Source of the DNA: Bacteroides intestinalis
Lineage (GTDB): Bacteria; Bacteroidota; Bacteroidia; Bacteroidales; Bacteroidaceae
Assembly: GCF_003464595.1 (NCBI RefSeq)
Contig: NZ_QRZF01000018.1
Coordinates: 62,001 to 126,000, forward strand
Direction of reading: 5' to 3'
Length of the DNA: 64,000 bases
Shown here piece after piece: positions 44,223 through 55,200 of this stretch (position 1 is its first letter; each line of letters opens with the position of its first letter). A program made the translations under genes and the position numbers. The notes under the pieces are model-generated. The model ran no database searches, was not told the origin of the DNA, and saw nothing but the letters and a program-made list of their open reading frames with translations.

Positions 44223-44639
44223 ATGTTGATATTAATTATAAGTCTTATTGTACTGGTCTGTATCGCCCTTATGGCAGGATACATCCGTAACCAGCGTCTG
44301 CAAAAAAAGATAGAACGCGGAGAACTGGATGCCATGCCCGAAGTGAAAGAGGCTGATGCGGAATGTTGTGGACAGCATGAAGTATGCGAGCGGGACAGTC
44401 TGTTGGCTGCTGTCAGCAAAAAGATAGAGTACTATGATGATGAAGAATTAGACAAGTACATTGGCATTGCTCCCGAAGACTACACTCCCGAACAGGAAGA
44501 TGAGTTCAGGGACGTATTCTATACAATGCAGGATACCGACGTTGCCGGGTGGGTGCGCAGCCTGCAATTACGGGGAATAGCACTACCGGACAATATCAAG
44601 GATGAAATATTTCTGATTATAGGAGAAAGGAGATCTTAA
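44223..44639 (+). CDS. Unknown single-helix membrane protein with a Cys motif
   Basis: A 138-residue protein. A single membrane helix (1-20) is followed by a charged, mostly helical domain. A notable motif is ADAECCGQHEVCERDS (about 45-60), with C-C-x2-H-x2-C, which may bind a metal or form disulfides. It lies 3 bp after aroA and 1 bp before the ABC-3 permease gene, so all three are translated from one mRNA. No known family is recognised. Confidence 0.78.
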   Translation: MLILIISLIVLVCIALMAGYIRNQRLQKKIERGELDAMPEVKEADAECCGQHEVCERDSLLAAVSKKIEYYDDEELDKYIGIAPEDYTPEQEDEFRDVFYTMQDTDVAGWVRSLQLRGIALPDNIKDEIFLIIGERRS

Positions 44640-44640
44640 A

Positions 44641-45468
44641 GTGGAGCTACTACAATACACCTTCTTTCAACATGCCCTCATCGGCAGTTTACTGGCAAGC
44701 ATTGTTTGCGGGCTTATCGGTACGTATATCGTGACGAGACGGCTGGTATTCATCAGTGGCGGACTGACGCATGCTTCTTTCGGAGGCATCGGTCTGGGAT
44801 TATATACAGGCGTTTCTCCCATACTGGCTGCTGGTGTGTTTGCTGTGCTGTCGGCTTTTGGAGTGGAATGGCTTAGCAAACGCAATGATATGCGTGAAGA
44901 TTCAGCTATCGCTGTATTCTGGACGCTGGGTATGGCACTGGGTATCATGTTTACTTTCCTTTCACCCGGGTTTGCACCCGACCTTTCGGCTTACCTATTT
45001 GGCAATATACTGACGATTACATTAGGAGACATCGCCCTGCTGGCGGGACTTGCAGTACTATTAGCCATCTTCTTTGTCCTATATTTGCGCCCGATCATCT
45101 ATGTTGCTTTCGACCGGGAGTTTGCCCGTTCACAAGGTATTCCCGTACAGATATTCGAATATGTACTGATGATGTTCATTGCATTGACCATTGTTGCATG
45201 CCTGCGTATGGTAGGCATCGTGCTGGTTATTTCCCTGCTCACCATCCCGCAAATGACGGCGAATCTGTTTACACATCGTTTCCACCGTATTATCTGGTTG
45301 TCTATTGGCATCGGTTATCTCAGTTGCCTGGGCGGATTAATGATATCTTATTATCTGAACGTTCCTTCCGGGGCGGCTATCATCTTCTTTTCCATCATTA
45401 TATATGTAGTATGTAAGCTGGGAAAGAGTTTTTATTTATCTTTACGGCAGAAAACGCAGAACCCGTAA
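44641..45468 (+). CDS. ABC-3 type metal permease (ZnuB/MntB-like)
   Basis: A 275-residue inner-membrane permease with about seven or eight helices of the ABC-3 family, which imports zinc, manganese or iron. The pattern GTYIVTRRLVFISGGLTHASFGGIGLG (near 23-49) is typical. It starts with GTG at 44641, 1 bp after the gene before. No ATPase or solute-binding protein gene is beside it, so the partners must lie elsewhere, or the gene may act with another permease set. The run continues into the PorW-like gene 15 bp later. Confidence 0.88.
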   Translation: MELLQYTFFQHALIGSLLASIVCGLIGTYIVTRRLVFISGGLTHASFGGIGLGLYTGVSPILAAGVFAVLSAFGVEWLSKRNDMREDSAIAVFWTLGMALGIMFTFLSPGFAPDLSAYLFGNILTITLGDIALLAGLAVLLAIFFVLYLRPIIYVAFDREFARSQGIPVQIFEYVLMMFIALTIVACLRMVGIVLVISLLTIPQMTANLFTHRFHRIIWLSIGIGYLSCLGGLMISYYLNVPSGAAIIFFSIIIYVVCKLGKSFYLSLRQKTQNP

Positions 45469-45483
45469 AACCTACTGGTATAG

Positions 45484-48400
45484 TTGAAACGCAAAGCAAT
45501 CCTCCTCGTTGGCATCTTAGTTACTTTGATGCTCGTTGCCGGATGTTCCACCCGAAAGAACACAGCCGGTACACGCTTCTACCATGCCCTGACCACCCGC
45601 TATAACGTATACTTCAACGGAAACGAAGCTTACAAAGCCGGATTGCAGGCACAGCAACAAGGGAACAAAGATAACTACATGGAGATGCTCCCCCTCTATC
45701 CCATAGGCAATAAAGAAACTACAGGCATCGGCACTTCCGACTATGAGCGTGCCATTGAGAAAGCACAAAAAGCCATTCGCCAGCATTCCATCAAACGACG
45801 CCCTATCCGTAAACCGGGACGGGCTTATACGGATGAATACAAGAAGTGGCTGGCACGCCGGGAGTTCAATCCTTTCATTAATCGTGCCTGGATGCTATTG
45901 GGCAAAGCTCAATATCAGAAGGGAGACTTCCCGGAAGCAGCCGCAACCTTCTCTTATATTACACGACTCTATGACGGACAGACGAATATCACTTCCGAAG
46001 CCTTAATCTGGTTGTCCCGTTGCTACTCTGCGCTGGGATGGCAATATGATGCGGAAGATGCTTTAAGCAGGGTGAATAATGACAGCTTGCCACCGGCGCT
46101 GGCTGTTCCATATGCTTCGGCCACAGGAAATTTCTTATTAGGTAGCCAACGATACAGAGAAGCAATCCCCCATCTCGAAAAGACAGCCAGGAAAGAAAAG
46201 AACAAGCAGCAGAAAGCACGATGTTACTATCTCCTGGGGCAGACTTATCAAACGCTGCAACAACCGGAACAGGCTTATCAGGCGTACAGCAAGGTAATCC
46301 GCCTCAATCCACCGTACGAACTTGCGTTAAGTGCCCGTATCCGTCAGACGGAAGTGATGCCCACCGCCAATAGTCGTAAGATTACCGGAAAGTTATTGCG
46401 CCTCAGCAAGGATGAGAAAAACAAAGAATACCTCGATCAGATTTATTATGCATTGGGAAATGTATACCTTGCCGAAAAAGATACGGTACAAGCTCTTGCC
46501 GCCTATCACAAAGGAATAGAGAAGAGCACTCGGAACGGTGTGGAGAAAGGAGTTCTTCAACTTACACTGGGCAATTTGTACTGGCAGCAAGCGCGTTATG
46601 CCGAAGCACAAAAAGCCTATGCCGAAGCGATAGGATTAATAGACAAAGCCCATCGGGAATATGCCACTATCACCAGTCGTTCAGAGATCCTGGACGAACT
46701 GGTACCACATACCAATGCCATACAGCTACAAGATAGCTTACAACATCTTGCCAGACTGCCGGAAGCAGAGCGAATGGCAGCCGTAGAGAAAATCATAGCA
46801 CAAATGATAGCCCGGGAAGAAGCTGAACGCAAAGCTGCAGAAGAAGCTGAACGGGAGGCAAACCGCCAAAAAATGAGGGAAGAAGCTGAAAGTCAATCAC
46901 CTGCCACTTCAATTATCAGCAGACCGGGACAGGAAAATACAGTCACTACCCCACAGACCCTCCAACCTACAATAGGAGGAAAGCAAGACTGGTATTTCTA
47001 TAACCCTCAATTGGTAGAGCAAGGAAAAGCTGAATTCCAACGCTTGTGGGGACGCAGAAAGCTGGAAGATAACTGGCGAAGGAAAAATAAAACAGTAGTT
47101 GCACTGGATGATTTTGAAGCGATAGATTACAGCGAACCGGAGGAAGGTGTTGCTAAAGGAGACACAATCCATGGCAATCGGGAAAATGAAACTATGGATT
47201 CTTCCATTCCTCGGAAAGAAGAAAGCGAAAAGAACACTGCCGACAGCATTGCCGGTGATACTCACCGCCCGGAATACTACCTGGCACAAATTCCGTTGAC
47301 AGAAGAAGCTATGCAAGCCTCAAACATACTGTTATCAGAAGCCTTATATGGTGCCGGAATGATTTTCAAGGATCTTATGCAGGATTTCAAACGGGCAGAA
47401 GCTGCGTTTGAACGACTGGTACGCCAGTTCCCTGACTTTACACAAGCGGATGAAGCATATTATCAGTTATTCCTGACCGAACTGGCTCTAAATTATTATG
47501 GAGAACTTCCTGCCCTGCAACGTGCAGAGAAATATAAGGCCGAACTTATCGCCCGGTTCCCCAAAAGCCGCTATGCCAAGACACTGGCCGACCCGGACTT
47601 TGCAGAAAATGCCGTATATGGCAAACAACGTGAGGACTCCCTCTATGCCCGTGCTTACAAACATTTCCAACTGGGCGATACAACCACCGTGCGTGCAGCC
47701 GAACATCTTTCTGCCGAGATATACCCTCTGGGGCAGCATCGTCCCAAATTTATGTTCCTCAATGCCGTCACCCGGCTACAGGGAGGAGAAACCGATCAGT
47801 TCCTTGCTATCCTGAAGGAACTTGTACAGCAATATCCACAAAATGAAATCACTGATCTGGCTGCCCATATTCTGAAAGGGGTACAGGAAGGACGTCTGCT
47901 GGCTCGCGACAGTCATACATTTGGCTCCATCTGGCAACGACGGAATGCCGAGCTTGCCGAGGCTGGCAAGTTAACGGGCGATAGTCTGAGTGGCAGCGCT
48001 ATTCTTCCTCCGGACAGCGCATTCAGTACAGAGCGCAATACACCGTTCCTCTTTATCCTGGCTTACGAAGAAGGAAAGGTAAATGAGAACATGCTACTGT
48101 TTGAAGTGGCACGCTATAACTTCTCCACTTTCCTGGTGAAGAACTTCGACCTTGCGTTTGCTCACGAACGGGGCATCGGCATGCTGCAAATCCGGCCATT
48201 CAGTAACTACGATGAGGCACAACAATACTTCCGCCGTCTTTATGCCAATCCCGAAATGGCTACACGACTTAGTGGTATGCGTGCCATACTCATATCAGAA
48301 GCCAACTACGAACAACTGATTAAACAGTATAGCTTCGACGATTACGATACCTTCTACCGTGCACACTTCTCTTCCATACCTGAACCTGAGTTAAAAGGTT

Positions 48401-48516
48401 ACACGCTGGATGAGCCACTACTGAACCTGCCAACAGAGGAAGAAGAACGGCAGAAAGAAGAAAATCTGCCTACGGAAGAGGATGACCCGGAAAATGGTGT
48501 TATCTTTGAGGACTGA
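45484..48516 (+). CDS. porW: PorW/SprE-like TPR lipoprotein
   Basis: A 1010-residue lipoprotein: the signal ends LMLVAGC (Cys at 21). Only the rare TTG start at 45484 keeps this signal. The N-terminal region (NTAGTRFYHALTTRYNVYFNGNEAYK) is the pattern of PorW/SprE. Tetratricopeptide repeats cover much of the next 300 residues and part of 630-780, separated by a charged stretch (about 415-490). In gliding or Por-secreting bacteria this protein joins parts of the type IX secretion system; here the rest of that system is not in the window, so its partner is uncertain. It lies directly before porX. Confidence 0.82.
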   Translation: MKRKAILLVGILVTLMLVAGCSTRKNTAGTRFYHALTTRYNVYFNGNEAYKAGLQAQQQGNKDNYMEMLPLYPIGNKETTGIGTSDYERAIEKAQKAIRQHSIKRRPIRKPGRAYTDEYKKWLARREFNPFINRAWMLLGKAQYQKGDFPEAAATFSYITRLYDGQTNITSEALIWLSRCYSALGWQYDAEDALSRVNNDSLPPALAVPYASATGNFLLGSQRYREAIPHLEKTARKEKNKQQKARCYYLLGQTYQTLQQPEQAYQAYSKVIRLNPPYELALSARIRQTEVMPTANSRKITGKLLRLSKDEKNKEYLDQIYYALGNVYLAEKDTVQALAAYHKGIEKSTRNGVEKGVLQLTLGNLYWQQARYAEAQKAYAEAIGLIDKAHREYATITSRSEILDELVPHTNAIQLQDSLQHLARLPEAERMAAVEKIIAQMIAREEAERKAAEEAEREANRQKMREEAESQSPATSIISRPGQENTVTTPQTLQPTIGGKQDWYFYNPQLVEQGKAEFQRLWGRRKLEDNWRRKNKTVVALDDFEAIDYSEPEEGVAKGDTIHGNRENETMDSSIPRKEESEKNTADSIAGDTHRPEYYLAQIPLTEEAMQASNILLSEALYGAGMIFKDLMQDFKRAEAAFERLVRQFPDFTQADEAYYQLFLTELALNYYGELPALQRAEKYKAELIARFPKSRYAKTLADPDFAENAVYGKQREDSLYARAYKHFQLGDTTTVRAAEHLSAEIYPLGQHRPKFMFLNAVTRLQGGETDQFLAILKELVQQYPQNEITDLAAHILKGVQEGRLLARDSHTFGSIWQRRNAELAEAGKLTGDSLSGSAILPPDSAFSTERNTPFLFILAYEEGKVNENMLLFEVARYNFSTFLVKNFDLAFAHERGIGMLQIRPFSNYDEAQQYFRRLYANPEMATRLSGMRAILISEANYEQLIKQYSFDDYDTFYRAHFSSIPEPELKGYTLDEPLLNLPTEEEERQKEENLPTEEDDPENGVIFED

Positions 48517-48532
48517 AAAAGTGAGTAGTGTT

Positions 48533-50092
48533 ATGAAGAAAGATAAACTCCTTTGGGTAGACGATGAGATCAGCTTGCTGCGACCGCACATCCTGTTTCT
48601 GGAAGGCAAAGGTTACGAAGTAGACACCGTAACCAACGGACAGGATGCACTGGACCGTTGCCGTGCTACAACCTATGACCTGATCTTTCTGGATGAAAAC
48701 ATGCCTGGGCTGAGCGGCCTGCAAACACTGGCTTTGATAAAAGATATCTGCCCCACCGTCCCTGTGGTCATGATCACCAAGAGTGAAGAGGAAAATATCA
48801 TGGACATGGCTATCGGCCAGAAAATTGCAGATTACCTGATCAAGCCCGTCAATCCCAATCAAATATTATTATCGCTAAAGAAGAACCTGCACCGCCGGGA
48901 TATTGTCAGCGAAGCCGCACAAACCGGTTATCAGCAGAGCTTTGGTAAGATAGGCATGCAGATTAATGACTCACTAACGGCAGCCGACTGGATGGAGTTA
49001 TATCGCCGCCTTGTTTATTGGGAACTGGAACTGGAAGCTACAGACAGCCCCATGAGCGAAATGCTTGCCATGCAGAAAACAGAAGCCAACAGTGCTTTTG
49101 CGAAATTCATCAAAAGGAACTATGCAGATTGGGTATCAGCTAAAGATGCGCCTGCCGATCGTCCTCTGATGAGTCCGGATCTTTTCAAGCGTATTCTTTT
49201 CCCGGCACTGGACAAAGGCGAGAAGGTTTTCTTCATCGTGCTCGATAATTTCCGTTACGACCAGTGGCGCGTACTTGCCGACGAATTATCCGGTCTGTTC
49301 AATATAGACGAGCAACTCTATTTCAGCATTCTGCCCACTGCCACACAATATGCCCGTAACGCTATTTTTTCCGGTCTGATGCCTGACCAAATAGCTAAAT
49401 TATTTCCGAAACTGTGGGTAGATGAAGACGAAGAAGAAAACAAAAACCTGAACGAGGCTCCACTGATACGTACAATCATTGAGCGTTATCGCCGCAACGA
49501 TACATTCTCTTATCATAAAATCAATGATGCAGCCGGTGCAGAACGTTTACTGGCACAACTCCCTGCCCTGGCACAGAATGACTTAAACGTTGCCGTGTTC
49601 AATTTCATCGATATGTTGAGCCATAGTCGTACAGAGAGTAAAATGATACGTGAACTCGCTTCTACTGAAGCTGCCTATCGCAGCATTACCCTTTCATGGT
49701 TCCGCCATTCACCCTTGAGCGATCTTCTGAAAGCACTTGCATCCCGTCAATATCGTGTCATTATCACGACCGACCACGGCAGTATCCGCGTAGATAACCC
49801 TGTAAAAGTACAGAGCAACAGTAAAGAAATCAATGCCAACCTGCGCTATAAGCTATCACGCAATATGGCATACAACCCCAAACAGGTATTCGAAATCACC
49901 CGCCCAGCCGAGATACACCTTCCCTCACCCAATGTGAGTACGCGCTATATCTTTGCCACAGGACGCGATTTCTTTGCCTACCCCAATAACTACAACCATT
50001 ATGTCAGTTACTACACCAATACCTTCCAGCACGGAGGTATTTCGATGGAGGAAATGATAATCCCGCTCATCACACTGAGCGGACGAAGCTGA
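48533..50092 (+). CDS. porX: PorX-type response regulator with PglZ domain
   Basis: A 519-residue regulator. Residues 1-115 are a receiver (D10/D11, phosphate-accepting D54 in IFLDENMP, K104 in LIKP). The middle is helical, and the C-terminal half is a PglZ alkaline-phosphatase-like domain with LDNFRYDQW, TATQYARNA and TTDHGSIR, all of which carry expected metal or active-site residues. PorX of Porphyromonas is a zinc phosphodiesterase that cleaves cyclic oligonucleotides and controls secretion genes. Start at 48533 (MKKDKLL); a GTG at 48521 is also possible. It lies between porW and tsaE. Confidence 0.88.
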   Translation: MKKDKLLWVDDEISLLRPHILFLEGKGYEVDTVTNGQDALDRCRATTYDLIFLDENMPGLSGLQTLALIKDICPTVPVVMITKSEEENIMDMAIGQKIADYLIKPVNPNQILLSLKKNLHRRDIVSEAAQTGYQQSFGKIGMQINDSLTAADWMELYRRLVYWELELEATDSPMSEMLAMQKTEANSAFAKFIKRNYADWVSAKDAPADRPLMSPDLFKRILFPALDKGEKVFFIVLDNFRYDQWRVLADELSGLFNIDEQLYFSILPTATQYARNAIFSGLMPDQIAKLFPKLWVDEDEEENKNLNEAPLIRTIIERYRRNDTFSYHKINDAAGAERLLAQLPALAQNDLNVAVFNFIDMLSHSRTESKMIRELASTEAAYRSITLSWFRHSPLSDLLKALASRQYRVIITTDHGSIRVDNPVKVQSNSKEINANLRYKLSRNMAYNPKQVFEITRPAEIHLPSPNVSTRYIFATGRDFFAYPNNYNHYVSYYTNTFQHGGISMEEMIIPLITLSGRS

Positions 50093-50117
50093 AAGTAAAT
50101 TGTAAATTCAATCTAAT

Positions 50118-50543
50118 ATGGAAATTAAAATTCAATCTCTGGACCATATCCATGAAGCCGCCCGCGAGTTTATCGCTGCTATGGGCGACAACACTGTTTT
50201 TGCTCTCTATGGAAAGATGGGAGCCGGTAAAACTACTTTTGTCAAAGCACTTTGTCAGGAACTGGGTGTTGAAGATGTCGTTACATCACCCACTTTTGCC
50301 GTTATCAACGAGTATCGTTCGGACATAGCGGGAGAACTCATTTACCATTTCGACTTCTATCGTATCAAGAAGCTGGAAGAAGTATATGATATGGGTTATG
50401 AGGATTATTTCTACAGTGGGGCACTCTGTTTCATTGAATGGCCGGAGTTGGTAGAAGAACTGTTGCCGGGCAATACAGTGAAAGTAACCATCGAAGAACT
50501 GGAAGATGGTTCACGCAAGTTGACAATGGAAAACTTAGGTTAA
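50118..50543 (+). CDS. tsaE: tRNA threonylcarbamoyladenosine biosynthesis ATPase TsaE
   Basis: A 141-residue P-loop ATPase that helps TsaB/TsaD make the t6A base at position 37 of tRNAs. Walker A is [14 protein letters not shown] (about 35-48), followed by [11 protein letters not shown] and [23 protein letters not shown], the signature of the family, and [13 protein letters not shown]. It lies 25 bp after porX; the same order is common in the phylum. TsaB and TsaD are not in the window. Confidence 0.94.
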   Translation: MEIKIQSLDHIHEAAREFIAAMGDNTVFALYGKMGAGKTTFVKALCQELGVEDVVTSPTFAVINEYRSDIAGELIYHFDFYRIKKLEEVYDMGYEDYFYSGALCFIEWPELVEELLPGNTVKVTIEELEDGSRKLTMENLG

Positions 50544-50549
50544 TATCTT

Positions 50550-50765
50550 ATGAGTCAATACATCGTACAAGGCATCTTTGCAGTAGCCGGCATTATTTCA
50601 TTACTGGCAGCAATATTGGACTGGGAGTGGTTCTTCACTGCCCGCAATACACAATTCGCTGTAAAAAGTGTGGGAAGAAAACGTGCCCGGTTATTCTATG
50701 GTGTACTGGGAGTTATTCTTATCGGAATGTCAATGTTCTTCTTTCTGAATACACCGCCGGTATAA
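50550..50765 (+). CDS. Small membrane protein of the Imm17 family
   Basis: A 71-residue protein with two membrane helices (about 5-22 and 48-66) and a basic loop (SVGRKRARLFY) between them. The pattern WFFTARNTQFAVKSVGRKRARLFYG fits the family called immunity protein 17 (Imm17). No toxin gene is nearby, so an immune role is not supported by context. It follows tsaE by 6 bp and is the last gene of the run, before a strong terminator. Confidence 0.75.
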   Translation: MSQYIVQGIFAVAGIISLLAAILDWEWFFTARNTQFAVKSVGRKRARLFYGVLGVILIGMSMFFFLNTPPV

Positions 50766-50766
50766 C

Positions 50767-50805
50767 TTTTTAGGCGCGGATTACTCGTAATCCGCGCCTA
50801 AAAAA
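50767..50805. terminator. Bidirectional terminator between the two convergent operons
   Basis: An 18-bp perfect stem TTTTTAGGCGCGGATTAC with its complement and a 2-nt loop. T runs lie on both sides, so it works for the plus-strand aroA-to-Imm17 run and the minus-strand RND operon. Confidence 0.9.
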
Positions 50806-50823
50806 TAAAAACAGGTTAAGCCT

Positions 50824-52200
50824 CTATTGCCATCCTCCGCCAAGTGCTTTATATAACCGCACCAACGTTATCTGCTTATCCCGTATCGCATTGCTTAAAC
50901 CTATCTGTGCATCAAAATATCCACGTTGTGCATCCAGCACATCCAAATATCCGATCACTCCGTTAATATACTGTAACTGAGCCAACTCTACATTACTCCG
51001 TGCCGCTTGTTCCAGTTGTAGACGCGATTCATAAATCTCTTTGATTTTACTGAAATCCACAATGGCATTCCGCGCATCCTTAAATGCTATCAATACTGAT
51101 TTCTCATAAGAATACACCTCTTGTTCATAAGCTGCTTTCTTTGCTTTTAACATTGCGCGGTTCTTTCCCATAGCAAACAAGGGCGTCAGTAATGATCCGC
51201 TCAAAAAATGATATGGTGATTTCAGGAAATCCGAGAACTCAGCACTCTCCAAACCATAATGCGCTGTCAAAGCCAAACGAGGAAACATATTGGTATATGC
51301 AAGCCCCACTGATGCATTGGCTGCAATCAACTTTTGTTCCGCCTGACGTACGTCCGGACGACGTTCCAATAATGTGGAAGGAAGTCCAACAGGCAGGCTT
51401 TCCGGTAATTTCACTTCTTCCGGCAATACAGAACGTGCAATCTTCTGCGGATAATCACCAGCCAGGAATGCTATATCATTCTCTTTTATGGAAATCTTTC
51501 GCTCCAGATCCGGTACCAAGGTCGCAGTACGTGCCAATTCCACCTGTGCCTGTTGATAAGAAGTCTCCGAAGTCAGTCCGCCTTCAAAACGAAGCTTTGC
51601 CAAACGAACTCCCTCTTTACGGGCATTCAGTGTCTGCCGCACAATAGCCAATTCATTATCCAAGGCTACCAATTCAAAATACGCCTGAGCCACTTCTGCC
51701 ACCAGACTCATTTTCAGTGCCCGTTGTGCTTCTATCGAACCCAGGAAATCTGCCATACTCTTATCTTTTGCCCAACGCAGGTTTCCCCAAAGGTCCACTT
51801 CCCATGAGACTATTGCTTTGGCTTCATAACTCCGGTCCGAATCGTAATTATCTCCGCCATAGTTTTCCGCCTCCTTGTCTGCATACAGCTTTCCACTGAC
51901 TTGTGGGAAAAGATTAGCAAAGTCAATGCGTTTCATTGCTGCCAACTCCTTTACCCGTGCAGCAGCAATTTTCATATCTTTATTATATTCAAGAGTACGC
52001 TCAATAAGTGCTTGCAGCGTGGTATCAGTATAGAGTTCCCACCATTGCCGATCGGCAATAGAAAGTGTGTCCTGTTCTGTAGAGTCAAGTTGCTGCGGCA
52101 AATTCAACTCCGGACGTGCATAGTGTTTACCCAACTGGCAGGAACTGAACGCCAGTACCACCAACGCCATCATACCATATATTGTATATTTTCTTTTCAT
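50824..52200 (-). CDS. NodT/OprM-type outer membrane efflux lipoprotein
   Basis: Outer-membrane channel of an RND pump, 458 residues. Lipoprotein signal ends LAFSSC (Cys at 21). Two repeated OEP halves follow (about 60-260 and 265-455), with ERRPDVRQAEQKLIAANASVGLAYTNMFPRLALTA in the second. The gene is the last of the minus-strand RND operon, 3 bp after the pump gene. Confidence 0.94.
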   Translation of the reverse strand: MKRKYTIYGMMALVVLAFSSCQLGKHYARPELNLPQQLDSTEQDTLSIADRQWWELYTDTTLQALIERTLEYNKDMKIAAARVKELAAMKRIDFANLFPQVSGKLYADKEAENYGGDNYDSDRSYEAKAIVSWEVDLWGNLRWAKDKSMADFLGSIEAQRALKMSLVAEVAQAYFELVALDNELAIVRQTLNARKEGVRLAKLRFEGGLTSETSYQQAQVELARTATLVPDLERKISIKENDIAFLAGDYPQKIARSVLPEEVKLPESLPVGLPSTLLERRPDVRQAEQKLIAANASVGLAYTNMFPRLALTAHYGLESAEFSDFLKSPYHFLSGSLLTPLFAMGKNRAMLKAKKAAYEQEVYSYEKSVLIAFKDARNAIVDFSKIKEIYESRLQLEQAARSNVELAQLQYINGVIGYLDVLDAQRGYFDAQIGLSNAIRDKQITLVRLYKALGGGWQ

Positions 52201-52203
52201 AAC

Positions 52204-55200
52204 TTATCGTTTAAATCGCTTCGTAACTTTATTAATATTCGCGCTTTTCGCTTTTGCCTTCGCCTTATAAATCAGTACGAAGAAGAACGGGACTAAAAGA
52301 ATACCTACCGTTACAGCCAGAATCATTCCGAAGAATACGCCTGTACCAATAGCCTGACGGCTTGCCGAACCCGGTCCACTGGCAATCACCATCGGCAGCA
52401 TACCGAGGATAAATGCCAAAGATGTCATCAAGATAGGGCGGAAACGCAACTGTGATGCATGCAAGGCTGCTTTAACTACATTCGCACCATGATCTACCTG
52501 TTCCTTAGCAAATTCTACAATCAAGATTGCATTCTTTGCCGCCAGTCCGACTAACATAACCAGCCCGATCTGGAAATAGACATCATTCTCCAAGCCGCAA
52601 GCCCATACTCCGAGATAAGCTCCCAATGCGGCAATCGGCAATGAAAGTAATACCGCAATCGGCACTGTCCAACTTTCGTAAAGGGCAGCCAGGAAGAGGA
52701 ATACAAACAGGAATACCAGTGCCAACACCATTGCCGTCTGTCCGCCGGCCTGCTTCTCCTGATATGAAAGTCCACTCCATTCCACACCTATGTTCTCCGG
52801 CAAATGCTCACGGGCAATCTGCTCAATAATCTCCATTGCCTGACCGGAACTATAGCCGTCGGCTGCTCCACCACGGATCACAGCACTGTTGAACATATTG
52901 AAACGCTTGATGCTACCCGGCCCCGTGGTATATGAGGTAGTTCCGAGGGAAGTTAGCGGTATCATCACATTATCCGCCCCACGTACAAAGAACAGGTTGA
53001 TATTTTCCTTATGTTCCCTGTAAGGTGCTTCTGCCTGGATATATACACGATAGATACGGTTAAACATATTGAAGTCGTTTACATATACCGAACCAGTATA
53101 AGCTTTCATGGTTGAAAACACATCTGCCAGCGGCACACCTGCCAGTTTCACCTTATCACGGTCTACATCGAAATAGAGTTGCGGAATATCTGCCTGCAAA
53201 GATGATGATAACCCGGATAATTCCTTGCGTTGTGAAGCGTAATACATCAACGTATCTGTCGCTTGTACCAGATTATCAAAAGTAGCGTCTCCACGTGCTT
53301 CGAGTTGCATTTCGAAACCACCCGAACTTCCCAGTCCCGGGATAACCGGCGGTGTGGAAAGATATACCTTACACTCGGGATACTCCTGCAAATCCTTTTT
53401 CACCTGAGCCATTACCTCATCGATAGTCTGTCCGTCACGTGCACCCCACGGTTTCAGAATAACAGTCAATTCACTGCGTGCCTGGCTGCTACCCACACGG
53501 GGGCTACTACCTACTACGCTCTGAACATACTCTACAGCCGGATTCAGCATCAGATATTCTATAGCACGTTCCGATACGATTCGCGTACGCTCCAGTGTCG
53601 CACCCTCAGGCAATTCCAATTCCACTTTAAAGTATCCTTGATCTTCTACAGGCAGGAAGCTGGTCGGTATCAGGCGGTTTATCAGCAAAATAGCCACCAG
53701 TACTATACCAAATGCACTCAATACCCTGCGGGGATTACCTATCACACGTGAAATCTGGCGAACATACTTACGGTTACCCGTATTCAGTGCGTAGTTGATA
53801 TAGCGGAATACAATATTCTTCCGTTTATGAGATTCCGGTTTCAATATCAATGAACACATCACCGGACTCAGAGTCAGCGCAACAACTGTAGAAAGCAATA
53901 CGGAAACCACAATTGTCACCGTAAACTGACGATAAAGCTGCCCTGTGATACCACCGAGGAAACTAACCGGTACAAATACGGCTGCCAATACCAGAGACGT
54001 AGCAATAATCGCTCCCGTCAATCCTTCCATCGCTTTCTTTGTAGCCTCGTAAGGTGGCAGTTTCTCTTCATGCATGATGCGCTCCACATTCTCTACCACC
54101 ACAATGGCATCATCCACCACAATACCAATGGCAAGTACTAATCCAAGTAAGGTAAGTATATTAAGAGAGAAACCGAATATCAGCATGAAACCAAACGTAC
54201 CAATCAGAGAGATAGGTACTGCTACAATCGGAATCAGGGTAGCACGCCAGCTTTGCAATGATAAGAATACTACGATAATCACCAGTATCAATGCTTCAAA
54301 CAAAGTCTTGTATACTTCGTGGATAGACTCTGAAATGTAAGTAGTCATATCAAATGGAATCTCGTAACTCAATCCGTCAGGAAAGTTATTGCTGATTTCA
54401 TCCATTGCCTTTTTCACATTCTCCGCCACTTCCATAGCATTGGCGCCCGGAAGCATATAGATACCTAACACAGCCGCATTCTCACCATTGATGCTACTCT
54501 CCGTATTGTACGAAGAAGCCTCCAATGAGATACGTGCCACGTCACGCAAACGGATAATGGAACCATCCGCATTAGCGCGAATTACGATTTCCTCAAACTG
54601 TCCTACTGTAGAAAGACGTCCCTGCGTTGTAATAGGAATGGTAATATCCAATCCTGTCACAGGTTGTTGTCCCAATACACCAGCTGCAGATTCACGATTC
54701 TGATCTTTCAGAGCATTCTGCAAATCGGCTACGGTCAGTCCAAAGTTTGCCAACTTATCCGGTTGCACCCAAATCTGCATAGCATAGTAACGGCTACCAA
54801 TATTCGACACACGACCCACACCGGGAATACGGCGAAGTAAATCGAGCACATTCAATGTAGCAAAGTTACTCAGATAAATTTCATCAAACTTTGGATCAGA
54901 AGACCTCAGACAGATAGTCATTAACTGGCTGGCTGCCTGTTTTTCTACGGATATACCGTTTTGTACCACCTCTGCCGGAAGACGGGATTCCGCCAACTTC
55001 AAGCGGTTCTGTATTTCAACCGCTGCCAAGTCAGGATCAGCAGAAATATCAAATGTTACTGTAGCTGAGAAACCACCGGAGTTTGAGCTATTGGACTCCA
55101 TGTAGAGCATTCCCGGCGTTCCGTTCAACTCTTGCTCAATAGGTGTAGCAACCGCTTGAGATACCGTCAGCGCACTGGCACCGGGATACGAAGCACTAAT

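Noticed and set aside
45484..50092. A complete type IX secretion locus
   Set aside because: Only PorW- and PorX-like genes are present; the core membrane and motor proteins are absent from the window.
50550..50765. Immunity gene of a polymorphic toxin system
   Set aside because: The Imm17-like name is a family label; no toxin gene lies nearby, and the gene is at the end of a housekeeping run.
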